64,000 bases of DNA from an uncultured Verrucomicrobiales bacterium (GTDB taxonomy: Bacteria; Verrucomicrobiota; Verrucomicrobiia; Verrucomicrobiales; Akkermansiaceae). The stretch lies in NCBI GenBank assembly GCA_947039485.1, contig CAMQZC010000013.1, forward strand, positions 1-64,000, in the 5' to 3' direction. Shown in pieces: positions 1 to 8,918 of this stretch. A program made the position numbers and the translations under genes. Within the stretch, counting starts at the first letter, position 1; each line of letters opens with the position of its first letter. Under the pieces are notes generated by a model. It saw nothing but the letters and a program-made list of their open reading frames with translations. It ran no database searches and was not told the DNA's origin.

Positions 1-119
1 TGCGCATCTCAATATTTGCGCATCTCAATATTTGCGCATCTCAATATTTGCGCATCTCAATATTTGCGCATCTCAATATTTGCGCATCTCAATATTTGCG
101 CATCTCAATATTTGCGCAT
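1..119. repeat. Perfect 16-bp tandem repeat array, unit TGCGCATCTCAATATT, 7 full copies plus a partial, truncated by the window edge
   Basis: Unit repeats without mismatch from base 1 to 112, then TGCGCAT. Confidence 0.97.
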
Positions 120-204
120 TCGATCCGGCCTCCATAAGAGATTAATAGCTCCACGTGGGTGATACAAGCTTGACCTGCGATGATTTGATGCGTATATTCT
201 TCAC

Positions 205-612
205 ATGGTTAAATGCAAAATCTCTTATCAGGGTGACCTTCGCTGCGAGCTGCAACACGAGAGCTCAGGTGCGATTACTTACACAGATGCACCCGTCGAC
301 AATCAAGGCAAGGGTCAATCCTTCTCTCCTACAGATATGATGTGCTGCGCTGTTGGTGCATGCATGGAGACAATCATGGGTATTTACGCTAAACAAGAAG
401 AGCTAGATTTAACTGATCTGAGCATCACTGTGACCAAGCACATGAGTGCCAATCCTCGCCGTATCGCAATGATTGAAACTGATATCTATGTCCCCCTCCC
501 CTCCGATACGCCCCATCGCGAGGCTCTACTCAACTGCGCGCTCTCAAGCCCAGCTATGCAAAGCATCAATCCTGCGATTGATGTACCTATTAACTGGTCT
601 TGGCTCAGCTAA
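205..612 (+). CDS. OsmC family peroxiredoxin-like protein
   Basis: ORF; OsmC-like pattern SPTDMMCCAVGACMETIMGIYAK. Confidence 0.85.
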   Translation: MVKCKISYQGDLRCELQHESSGAITYTDAPVDNQGKGQSFSPTDMMCCAVGACMETIMGIYAKQEELDLTDLSITVTKHMSANPRRIAMIETDIYVPLPSDTPHREALLNCALSSPAMQSINPAIDVPINWSWLS

Positions 613-621
613 TTAACTAGC

Positions 622-1086
622 ATGAAGCGATCTAAATACATCTACTGGGCTCTCCCAAGCTTTACGGCACTGAGCTGCATTCCTATGCTCTTTGCTCAAT
701 TGGCTCCTTTGCTTGCCTTGGCTATCTCTGGTGCATTCGTGCTCCTCTGCTGGGGGCTTGTTTGGGTACGTCTCTATTATCAAAGCCGTTTTCGCCCTGA
801 ATTTGCTATATTAACGATCTTGCCCTATGCTATTTACGCTATTAGCAAAACTGCAGACGCCTCCTACATGGAGGTCTTTCAGAGCTCAACTTGGCAAAAC
901 ATCTACTTTGTTCTCTGGATTGCCGCTGGCTATATAGCAGCTGGCAGCATGCGCCTGCGCCCCGATGAAAAGCCAGCGGACCAGCAGCGCGACATGACTG
1001 GCATCATCATGTATACCCTTATTGCCGCTTACTGCGTCAGTGCATGGATAACAACAAGCTTTCAAATCTTCACACTCAACAATTAA
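622..1086 (+). CDS. Hypothetical multi-pass membrane protein
   Basis: ORF with several hydrophobic segments, tightly spaced after the OsmC gene. Confidence 0.6.
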   Translation: MKRSKYIYWALPSFTALSCIPMLFAQLAPLLALAISGAFVLLCWGLVWVRLYYQSRFRPEFAILTILPYAIYAISKTADASYMEVFQSSTWQNIYFVLWIAAGYIAAGSMRLRPDEKPADQQRDMTGIIMYTLIAAYCVSAWITTSFQIFTLNN

Positions 1087-1092
1087 ATTACA

Positions 1093-1806
1093 ATGAAAAA
1101 CCTGACATTAACAACTGCCGGCATCGGTATACTCGCGGTTTTTACCATGAGTTCTTGCTCCCATCGAGATCAACCCGATCTTGGTGCATTTTCCTTCGTG
1201 ACAAAGAGGAACGTGGTCATCCAAATGAACGATGGCCCCCCTGCTCAACCGATGATGATCACTGATCCCTCGGTCTTGGCTCGTGACAAATCAGCCTCCG
1301 CCGCCACACGCGCAGCTGCAGCTCACGCAGCGCGATCAGCCTATAGAGCGCCTGCCTACGTGGCTCCCGCAGTAGCGGCTCCAGTTGCAGCCCCCCTGCC
1401 TACAGTGCCTACACAGGCCCATACGGCAAACTTCTCACCTGTTCAAACGCAAAAGGTGAAGCAATCAGCAGTACCAGCAGCAGCTCCAGTTGCGCCCAAG
1501 CCCCAAGCTGTCGCGGCTCCCGTAGCTCAGCCTCTGCCCACCGTCGCTACCAAGCCTGCAAGCGCAAGCCTCACACCTACTCAAAAGCAAAAGCCTGTAG
1601 TGATCACACAGCCCTCTGTAGCAGCTCCTGTAGCAGCTCCTCTTCCTGTCGTGCAAAACACTTACACACCTAGCCCCTCACCTGCTCAACAGCAGAAAGC
1701 TACGGTCATCGACTACGGTAGGACTACACCATCTAAGAATATTTACAAGGTAGTCCCTGATGAGCTCATCGTCATGCCTGGTGTTGGACGCGGTCGTCGT
1801 CGCTAA
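1093..1806 (+). CDS. Putative lipoprotein with Ala/Pro/Val-rich internal repeats
   Basis: N-terminal signal with lipobox-like TMSSCS; three VAAPVAxPLPxV...QxQK repeats. Confidence 0.65.
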   Translation: MKNLTLTTAGIGILAVFTMSSCSHRDQPDLGAFSFVTKRNVVIQMNDGPPAQPMMITDPSVLARDKSASAATRAAAAHAARSAYRAPAYVAPAVAAPVAAPLPTVPTQAHTANFSPVQTQKVKQSAVPAAAPVAPKPQAVAAPVAQPLPTVATKPASASLTPTQKQKPVVITQPSVAAPVAAPLPVVQNTYTPSPSPAQQQKATVIDYGRTTPSKNIYKVVPDELIVMPGVGRGRRR

Positions 1807-1824
1807 GTTTAGCCTTTATTTTTC

Positions 1825-2580
1825 ATGGCTAAAATCCGATTAGATCAGCTCATTATGCAGCTTGCACTCTGTGATTCCCGAGAGCAAGCACAGCGCCTCA
1901 TCCTAGCTGGTGAGGTGACTGTCAACGAACAAATTATTACAAAACGCGGCACAAAGGTTGAGGATGACTCGACCATCGTCCTCAAGACAAAACCAAAGTA
2001 TGTCAGCCGTGGCGGACTCAAGATGGAGGGAGCTCTCGAGACCTTCCCCGTCTCTGCTCAGGACAAGGTCTGCCTCGACATTGGCTCCTCAACAGGTGGC
2101 TTTACCGACTGTCTCCTCCAGCATGGCGCGACGCGTGTCCATGCGATTGATGTGGGCACTAACCAGCTTGTTTGGAAATTGCGCACTGATCCGCGTGTGA
2201 TTGTCAAGGAGCAGTTCAACGCTCGCTACATGACCCCTGAGGACATTGGCGAGAAAGTGGATATCATCGTTAGTGACGTTTCTTTTATCTCCCTGACCAA
2301 GATTCTACCCCCAGCCAAGGCTTGCCTCGCTGCTGGTGGTGATTTTCTCGTGCTCATCAAACCTCAGTTTGAGCTTCAGCCCGAGGATATTGGACGAGGT
2401 GGTATCGTGCGCGACCCTGCGCTCCATGAGCGCGCTGTTGAGAAGATTCGCCTCTTTATCACAGAGGAACTCGGCATGATTTGGATGGGTGTAGCCCCCT
2501 CGCCCATCACAGGTATGGAGGGTAACAAGGAGTTCCTCGCTTGGATGCGCTGCGATCCCTATATCAAGCCAGAAGCCTAA
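1825..2580 (+). CDS. TlyA family rRNA methyltransferase (S4 + FtsJ-like)
   Basis: S4-like N-terminus, DIGSSTGGFTDCLLQHGA SAM motif. Confidence 0.9.
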   Translation: MAKIRLDQLIMQLALCDSREQAQRLILAGEVTVNEQIITKRGTKVEDDSTIVLKTKPKYVSRGGLKMEGALETFPVSAQDKVCLDIGSSTGGFTDCLLQHGATRVHAIDVGTNQLVWKLRTDPRVIVKEQFNARYMTPEDIGEKVDIIVSDVSFISLTKILPPAKACLAAGGDFLVLIKPQFELQPEDIGRGGIVRDPALHERAVEKIRLFITEELGMIWMGVAPSPITGMEGNKEFLAWMRCDPYIKPEA

Positions 2581-2597
2581 GATTTAAATACATTAAC

Positions 2598-2640
2598 ACA
2601 ATAAAGCCGCCAACTCACAATGAGTTGGCGGCTTTATTGT
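2598..2640. terminator. Bidirectional terminator hairpin, 20-bp perfect stem, 3-nt loop
   Basis: ACAATAAAGCCGCCAACTCA-CAA-TGAGTTGGCGGCTTTATTGT between convergent genes. Confidence 0.93.
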
Positions 2641-2654
2641 GATTTCGTCAGAAA

Positions 2655-3290
2655 TTAAAGTCTCTCTAAGATACGGCTATCCAGATCATCTTGGCCGCAG
2701 ATGAGCTCAGCAAGGACGGGTACATCTGTATAGCGCTCTATGAGCTGTCTGTTGGTGAGGCTAGCAGTATCCCACTCCTCGGACATGTGATTGAGGATGA
2801 TTCCTTTGCACTCTAGTCCTCGAGCAGCGATGGCTTGGAGGGTGAGTAGTGTGTGATTGACGGCTCCGAGGCGGTTGCCCACGACGAGGATAATGGGTAG
2901 ATTGAGCGCGACTGCCAGGTCTGAGATGCTCAGACCTGGGGCAAGTGGTACTTCCCAGCCGCCTGCACCCTCAACAATGATAGGGGCGTTGCTTTTGCAC
3001 AGCTCATGGTAGCATGCCATGAGATGCTCAATTTTAATCTCGACCTGCTCAAGCTCAGCTGCAATGTAGGGAGCTGTGGCAGTACGCAGGTAAATGGGGT
3101 TAATGGTATCAAGACTCAGGCTACTCTCTGTGGCATCACGCATGGCGCGTGCATCTGCACGGTCACCACAGGCGAGTGGCTTGTAACCGAGGGCTGGGAT
3201 GCCTCTCTGACGTAGATCGCGCAGCAAGGCGCAGCTGATATGGGTTTTACCAACATTAGTGTCGGTACCAGTGATAAAGAAGTTCTGCAT
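2655..3290 (-). CDS. bioD: Dethiobiotin synthase
   Basis: MQNFFITGTDTNVGKTHISCALL P-loop; VEGAGGWEVPL. Confidence 0.93.
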   Translation of the reverse strand: MQNFFITGTDTNVGKTHISCALLRDLRQRGIPALGYKPLACGDRADARAMRDATESSLSLDTINPIYLRTATAPYIAAELEQVEIKIEHLMACYHELCKSNAPIIVEGAGGWEVPLAPGLSISDLAVALNLPIILVVGNRLGAVNHTLLTLQAIAARGLECKGIILNHMSEEWDTASLTNRQLIERYTDVPVLAELICGQDDLDSRILERL

Positions 3291-3304
3291 TGGGCTGCTC
3301 TAGG

Positions 3305-3469
3305 TTAGGGTGCTGAGAGGATAATTTCACCATCGAGCACGCGACCGTACTCCTGCTCTTCGGTGACACGACCGTTGCGCACGACGAGCCAAATAACAAT
3401 GGCGAGCACGAGGCATATTAATTTTGCCTGCCAATTAACGGACAGGAATCTCTTGATTTTTTTCAGCAT
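3305..3469 (-). CDS. 54-aa membrane-anchored micro-protein resembling the N-terminal anchor of YbbR/CdaR proteins
   Basis: Not in ORF track (<60 aa). Translates MLKKIKRFLSVNWQAKLICLVLAIVIWLVVRNGRVTEEQEYGRVLDGEIILSAP*; overlaps the cdaA 3' end by 35 nt in another frame. Confidence 0.7.
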   Translation of the reverse strand: MLKKIKRFLSVNWQAKLICLVLAIVIWLVVRNGRVTEEQEYGRVLDGEIILSAP

Positions 3470-4220
3470 GATTCGCGGTGTAAAGGAGCTCGGTGAGTCG
3501 GATGGAAAGGTAGTTCATATCAACATTGCGCTCAACCATGTTACCAACAGCAAGTGAGACAGCACCTGTCTCTTCGGAGACGATGATGATGACAGCATCT
3601 GATTCCTCTGCCAGACCGATGCCTGCGCGGTGGCGCAGGCCCATGGATCTATCCTTGAGCTCACGGTTGGAGACAGGTAGAATCGAGCCTGCGGAGATGA
3701 TGCGCTCATTCTCAATGATGACAGCACCATCATGCAAAAGTGTTTTGGGCATGAAGATGGTGCCTAGCAGCTCACGGGAAAAAAGGGCATCCATCTTGAC
3801 ACCGCTAGCAACGTAGCTCTCAAGCTTGTTGCTGCGGCAGATGGCGATGAGGGCACCGTAGCGCTTGCTGACAAGATAGGGGATGGTGTCAATGATTTGG
3901 CTGACAAAGTCAGATTTGTCTTCTTGGTTCCAGAATCGGCGGATGACGTGATGATTACCAATACGGGCTAGTGCGCTGCGCATCTCGGGCTGAAAGACGA
4001 CCGCCAGCAGCGTGCCAATCCCGATAAATGAGGTCACAATGTACTTGAGAACTGTAGCTTGTACGAGCTCTAGCATAATACTTCCTACGAGGATAATACC
4101 AACGAGACCGACCAAAATAGCGGCACCTCGCGAGTTGCGAAAGCTGCGGTAGAGCTGGTAAAAGACGAACCAGAGGATAAGTATCTCAATTACTGGGGTG
4201 ATTTGAGTCAGTTCTGGCAT
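3435..4220 (-). CDS. cdaA: CdaA/DacA-type diadenylate cyclase (c-di-AMP synthase)
   Basis: N-terminal TM helices; DisA_N motifs DGAVII and LGLRHRAGIGLAEESDA-like. Track start 4226 is TTG; ATG at 4220 fits the promoter. Confidence 0.92.
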   Translation of the reverse strand: MPELTQITPVIEILILWFVFYQLYRSFRNSRGAAILVGLVGIILVGSIMLELVQATVLKYIVTSFIGIGTLLAVVFQPEMRSALARIGNHHVIRRFWNQEDKSDFVSQIIDTIPYLVSKRYGALIAICRSNKLESYVASGVKMDALFSRELLGTIFMPKTLLHDGAVIIENERIISAGSILPVSNRELKDRSMGLRHRAGIGLAEESDAVIIIVSEETGAVSLAVGNMVERNVDMNYLSIRLTELLYTANHAEKNQEIPVR

Positions 4221-4316
4221 GGGCAAATACTAGCTTATTGTACATCACTTGGCAAGCTGGAAATGCACAATCTGTAAGTTATTGAACTATGCGCCTCAAT
4301 AAGCTGTCTCCACCTC

Positions 4317-4628
4317 ATGAGCAATACCCCCCCGAAAAAAAATAAAAACATCACGCGCTACACCTACGAGAATACAGATTTCCAAGGATGGCGAGTGAGC
4401 ATTCAGCGCTGTGGACGCATTGTCACGCGCTACTTCTCTGACCTTCAATATGGCTCTGAGCGCATCTCCTATGCTGAGGCTCTGGAGTATCGTGACCAGA
4501 TTATCTCAGCGATTAAGCAGCACCCTGAGGATACAGAGAACTACATGGATGAGGAGATTGCTCAGATCCAGCAATTACTCAAGCACAAGGAAAATTTTAT
4601 GACGATTTCGCGGAGGAATCATCCTTGA
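4317..4628 (+). CDS. Small AP2-like DNA-binding-domain protein (putative)
   Basis: GWRVSIQRCGRIVTRYFSDLQYGSERISYAEALEYRDQIISAI resembles bacterial AP2-like domains. Confidence 0.55.
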   Translation: MSNTPPKKNKNITRYTYENTDFQGWRVSIQRCGRIVTRYFSDLQYGSERISYAEALEYRDQIISAIKQHPEDTENYMDEEIAQIQQLLKHKENFMTISRRNHP

Positions 4629-5010
4629 GCTCCTTAGCCATCAAGCTAAAAAGCATCTCGTAGAGCTGCTCGTTGTCATAGCATTTTACAGCTGCTAGTT
4701 CTTGCAAGACGAGTGTTTGGCGTCGAATGAGCCTAATGATCTCATCATTGCGATTTTTTGAGTTGAGGATGTACTTTAGAAAGTCGGTTGTATCAAGACC
4801 CTCGTTCTTGAGCAGACTCAGAGCAATACTGGCCTCCTTGTAGGGGGCGATGATGCGCTGGGCTGAGTCGGCATCGCTGACGCTCTCAAGAAGCTCAATT
4901 TGCTGCAAGATACCCTCTTTGAGTCTATTGTAACTATTGGAAAGCTCCGAGGCTTGAGTCGCGCTGGCAATAAGGCCGAGTGGGAGCAGGAGGTAGGAGC
5001 TTGCGTGCAT
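4597..5010 (-). CDS. Hypothetical exported protein
   Basis: Signal-peptide-like N-terminus; TTGACT-17-TATCAT promoter 6 nt before ATG on the minus strand. Confidence 0.65.
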   Translation of the reverse strand: MHASSYLLLPLGLIASATQASELSNSYNRLKEGILQQIELLESVSDADSAQRIIAPYKEASIALSLLKNEGLDTTDFLKYILNSKNRNDEIIRLIRRQTLVLQELAAVKCYDNEQLYEMLFSLMAKELKDDSSAKSS

Positions 5011-5106
5011 GGAGCTATGATAGGGATTTGCGGCATGGGAGTCAAGCTTCTTTCACTTAATGCTTGTCCTGATAATTTTGCTATGCTAGACTGTGTATCT
5101 ACTGTA

Positions 5107-5310
5107 ATGAAGGAGGAATTAAGCCAGAATGAGGATATAGTCTTTCAGCGGCAGAACCGTAAGGTTCAGCTTGCCGGCAGACGTATGCTCAATACTCTGC
5201 GCTGCCATATCGATCGTAGGACGATTTGCATCAGCCTACTCATTACCCTGCTCTCCCTCTTTCTTTGGTTGATGACTCTGCTCGATATTTGGGCAAAGCT
5301 ATCAGCTTGA
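5107..5310 (+). CDS. Small single-TM membrane protein (67 aa)
   Basis: MKEELSQNEDIVFQRQNRKVQLAGRRMLNTLRCHIDRRTICISLLITLLSLFLWLMTLLDIWAKLSA*; own promoter TTGTCC-17-TAGACT at 5064-5092. Track ORF 4900 start is too far upstream. Confidence 0.5.
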   Translation: MKEELSQNEDIVFQRQNRKVQLAGRRMLNTLRCHIDRRTICISLLITLLSLFLWLMTLLDIWAKLSA

Positions 5311-6342
5311 TGCTCGCCTTGATTGGAGTAGCAAATCCTGCGCTTGCGCAGCAACCCAGATTTTAATCATATCCTCGCATTGAGATATCTCTGCTGCTCG
5401 CTTTTCGCGTGTCTCTTGAGCCATGGTCTCGAGTGCGTCGACATCCATGAGCTGAGCATGGGGCAAGCTAGCAATATCTGGGTTGATGTTACGCGGCACG
5501 GATAAATCCATGTAGAGGCGTGGCTTGTTCAGATCCTGCTCACTTAGACTGTTCAGTGAGTTTTTGCTCAGCACGTAGACAGGGGATGCCGTGGAGACGA
5601 TGATGATATCAATGAGTCGCAGGTAGGGTATCCACTCGCTAAAGCGGATGACCTCGCCACCAATCTGTGAGGCAAGCTCTAGTGCTCGGTCATAGGAGCG
5701 GTTGGCGACAAATACGCCCTCTGCACCGCGCGATTTGAGACTCAGGGCGGTACTGCGTGCTACCGCTCCTGCTCCGACGATGAGGACACGCTTGCCTGAG
5801 AGCTCTCCCATGTGCTGCTGCGCCATCTGTACGGCTGCTGCCCCTACGGAGCTTGGTCCAGCGTTGATGCGGCTGCTGTGTCTCACCTTCTTACCGATGC
5901 TAAAGCATCGCTGAAAGAGGCGGTTGGCGCAGCGTCCTGTGGCCTGACTCTGGTAGGCGGAGTCATAGGCGTCCTTGAGCTGTCCAAATATCTCAGTCTC
6001 ACCGATAACCATGGAGTCTAGCCCTGAGGCGACTCGGGCTAGATGATAGAGGGCAGCCTGTTCGCAATGTAGATAAAAGTACTCGCTGCCCTGTAGCTGA
6101 GCAGAGCCGAGGAAGTACTCTAAGAGCAAGCGCTGTGAGCTTACGATATCGTGTGACCAGCCATAGAGCTCTGTACGATTGCAGGTGGATAGCAGGACAC
6201 ACTCCTCAAGAGCTGCTCGAGCGAGCAGCTCTTGGTTAACAGTTCCTAGCTGACTCTTGCCTACAGAGAATCTCTCACGCACAGCCACGGGGCAGCTGCG
6301 GTAGTTAACTCCTAAACAAAAGAAACGCGGTAATTCACTCAT
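5302..6342 (-). CDS. hemA: Glutamyl-tRNA reductase
   Basis: LLSTCNRTELYGW; NAD-binding VLIVGAGAVARSTA. Confidence 0.95.
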   Translation of the reverse strand: MSELPRFFCLGVNYRSCPVAVRERFSVGKSQLGTVNQELLARAALEECVLLSTCNRTELYGWSHDIVSSQRLLLEYFLGSAQLQGSEYFYLHCEQAALYHLARVASGLDSMVIGETEIFGQLKDAYDSAYQSQATGRCANRLFQRCFSIGKKVRHSSRINAGPSSVGAAAVQMAQQHMGELSGKRVLIVGAGAVARSTALSLKSRGAEGVFVANRSYDRALELASQIGGEVIRFSEWIPYLRLIDIIIVSTASPVYVLSKNSLNSLSEQDLNKPRLYMDLSVPRNINPDIASLPHAQLMDVDALETMAQETREKRAAEISQCEDMIKIWVAAQAQDLLLQSRRASS

Positions 6343-6360
6343 TAGTTCAACACAGGGGGC

Positions 6361-7878
6361 TCACTTGAGACACTTGGTGATGGCCTTGATGAGGCTTGCA
6401 ATGTTGTGCTTACTTGCCTCAATATCCGGCTTCATACCATACTCTGCAAGAGTTGCTGTGGTGATGGGGCCGATGCTAGCGACGCGGCAGTTCTCAGGTA
6501 ACTTGATGCCCATAGCCACGAAGTGCTTGACTGTGCTTGAGCTGGTAAAGGTGATGAGATCAGCTCCCTCTCTCTTGAGTCGGTCGCAGGCTCCTGTAGG
6601 ATCCTCTGTCTCGGGGACAGTGTTGTAGGCGCAGCATTCATCAATGATGGCCTTGCGCTCCATGAGTTGCTTGTAGAGGATGTCTCTCCCCTGCTCGCTG
6701 TGCACCCAGAGCATGCTGGTATGCGCGACACCGCCAAACTCATCAGCTCGGCGATCAAACTCAGCGACAAGTTCCTCTGCGACAGCTTTTTTGGGCATAA
6801 CATCTACCATGAGACCCTGCTTCTTAAGCTCTGCTGCGGTACCTGGACCTACGGCGGCGATACGTGCTCCACCCAATTCTCGGATGTCTTGGTAGACGGC
6901 AAAGAAGGCTTGGAAGAAGCGCTTGACGGCATTGGGGCTTGAGAAAATGAGCCAATCGTAGCGTGGGCAGTCAACTACAGACTCAGCAAAGCCGAGGCGA
7001 TCACTTGGATGGGTGATGCGGATTGTAGGCAGCTCAAGTACGTCTGCGCCTAGATCAGTGAGCTCACGGCTCAGTGCACTGGCTTGATCACGGCTGCGTG
7101 TGACAACGACGCGCTTGCCGCTCAGCGGTAAGCGGCTAAAGAAATCGAGCTTGTCAGAGAGCTTGACAACATCACCGATGATGACAACGGCAGGTGCCTC
7201 AAGTCCGGCAGCATCGACAGCATCAGCCAGCGTGCTCACCTTGGCGATGACCTTGCGCTGACGGTTGGTTGCAGCCCATTGAATGGCTGCTGCTGGGGTT
7301 TTTGCATCCTGACCGGCTGCAATGAGGGCGCTGAGTGTCTCATGGAGATTGCTCATACCCATGAGCATAATCTTGCTACCCTGAGCCGCTGCAATACCCT
7401 TAATGTCAAGAGAAGAACGATCTTTTCCGGGCATCTCATGCCCAGTGAATACGGTAAATTGAGAGCACACTCCACGCTGAGTCACGGGGATGCCGGCATA
7501 GGCTGGGCCTGCGATAGCGGAGCTGATGCCAGGTACAACCTCAAAGGGGATTTTAGCAGCGCGCAGCGCAAGAGCTTCTTCTCCACCACGTCCAAAGATA
7601 TAGGGATCACCGCCCTTAAGGCGTACTGTGTGGGCGTATTTAGCTGCACATTGGATGAGCAAACCATTGATATCCTCCTGTGCGAGGGCGTGATTTCCTG
7701 CGCGCTTGCCTACAAAGATTGCTTTACAGTCAGGCTTTGACCATGAGAGTATGGCTGGAGATGCGAGTGCATCATAGAGAATGCAGTCAGCTGATTGAAT
7801 AAGTTCACGACCTTTGATGGTCATTAATCGGGGGTCTCCTGGACCAGCTCCAATGAGATGAATGGTTCCTTGCGGCAT
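6361..7878 (-). CDS. Uroporphyrinogen-III C-methyltransferase / uroporphyrinogen-III synthase fusion
   Basis: VTIHLIGAGPGDPRL-like CobA motifs followed by HemD domain; start corrected from TTG 7884 to ATG 7878. Confidence 0.92.
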   Translation of the reverse strand: MPQGTIHLIGAGPGDPRLMTIKGRELIQSADCILYDALASPAILSWSKPDCKAIFVGKRAGNHALAQEDINGLLIQCAAKYAHTVRLKGGDPYIFGRGGEEALALRAAKIPFEVVPGISSAIAGPAYAGIPVTQRGVCSQFTVFTGHEMPGKDRSSLDIKGIAAAQGSKIMLMGMSNLHETLSALIAAGQDAKTPAAAIQWAATNRQRKVIAKVSTLADAVDAAGLEAPAVVIIGDVVKLSDKLDFFSRLPLSGKRVVVTRSRDQASALSRELTDLGADVLELPTIRITHPSDRLGFAESVVDCPRYDWLIFSSPNAVKRFFQAFFAVYQDIRELGGARIAAVGPGTAAELKKQGLMVDVMPKKAVAEELVAEFDRRADEFGGVAHTSMLWVHSEQGRDILYKQLMERKAIIDECCAYNTVPETEDPTGACDRLKREGADLITFTSSSTVKHFVAMGIKLPENCRVASIGPITTATLAEYGMKPDIEASKHNIASLIKAITKCLK

Positions 7879-7922
7879 GCGCAAATCATAGCAGAAAGTA
7901 GCAGCATTTGCAACAAGAGACT

Positions 7923-8918
7923 TTAGTATGTCAGCTCTTGAGTGCTTGCTTCTGGGCTTTCTTTCTGCAGGATTGGCTCCACAGGGATGGCAGCGCCTTG
8001 GATGATGAATGGCTGCATGGTAGGAAGTTGTCGCAGCTCTGGTGGGAGGCTTGCTTCGTCAATTTCCTCTGCAAGCACATCATCAGCGGCGTGCGTGGGC
8101 GCGAGATAACCAGCATGGAGGTTACGGATGCCCGTTTTACCCTCATCAATGAGAGCAGAGACTGTTAACACACGTATGCCGCGAGCTTGTAGATTGCTCA
8201 GAATATACTCACTGGCAAGGGTGCTAGGTGCGTGGATGTCGTGTAGCAGGATGATCGAGCCATCGCGTGCGCTGCGCAAAACTCGCTGGGCGACTATTGT
8301 GGAGCCCGGGCGCCTCCAATCCTGAGGATCGACATCCCAGAGAATAGCTGGGGTGCCATACTTCTCAAAAATCTTTTTGAAAGTCTTGTTGTTACCAGCA
8401 CCGTAGGGTGGGCGCATGGCTCGGGGTTTGATACCTGTGTACTTCTCGATGATCTCAGAGCTACGTGTGAACTCTCTTTGAGCGCGAGCCCAGCTGACCC
8501 TTGCGAGATTGCAGTGCGTCCACGTGTGAATTGCTACCTCATGTCCCTCTGCGACCATGCGGCTCAGCAGATGAGGGTTGCGAGCTACGCAGCTGCCTAA
8601 GACAAAGAAGGTAGCCTTGGCATTGTACTTCTTGAGCAAGTCAAGAATGCGAGGGGTGTGGATGGGGTGTGGACCATCGTCATAGCTCAGGGCAACGGCT
8701 CCTTTGATACCATTGACACGGCTGATGCGATAATCTGATACTTGGATGGGTTGATTAGCCTTTGCGGTCACCCCCACCCAAGTGGCAATATCCTCTTGGG
8801 AGTGGCTGGGGTAGGCACTCGCTCCGCTAGCATTACTAGCGTCACCTTGGATAATGGCTGCTGGCGCGCTCGGTATTAAGCAGAGGCTGAGCAACAATGT
8901 GAAGAGAGGTCGAATCAC
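7923..8918 (-). CDS. Polysaccharide deacetylase (NodB homology)
   Basis: ALSYDDGPHPIHTPRILDLLKKYNAKATFFVLG; HTWTH; RPPYG. Confidence 0.9.
   Translation of the reverse strand: MIRPLFTLLLSLCLIPSAPAAIIQGDASNASGASAYPSHSQEDIATWVGVTAKANQPIQVSDYRISRVNGIKGAVALSYDDGPHPIHTPRILDLLKKYNAKATFFVLGSCVARNPHLLSRMVAEGHEVAIHTWTHCNLARVSWARAQREFTRSSEIIEKYTGIKPRAMRPPYGAGNNKTFKKIFEKYGTPAILWDVDPQDWRRPGSTIVAQRVLRSARDGSIILLHDIHAPSTLASEYILSNLQARGIRVLTVSALIDEGKTGIRNLHAGYLAPTHAADDVLAEEIDEASLPPELRQLPTMQPFIIQGAAIPVEPILQKESPEASTQELTY

Noticed and set aside
1-119. CRISPR array interpretation of the left-edge repeats
   Set aside because: Units are directly adjacent with no spacers; a simple tandem repeat
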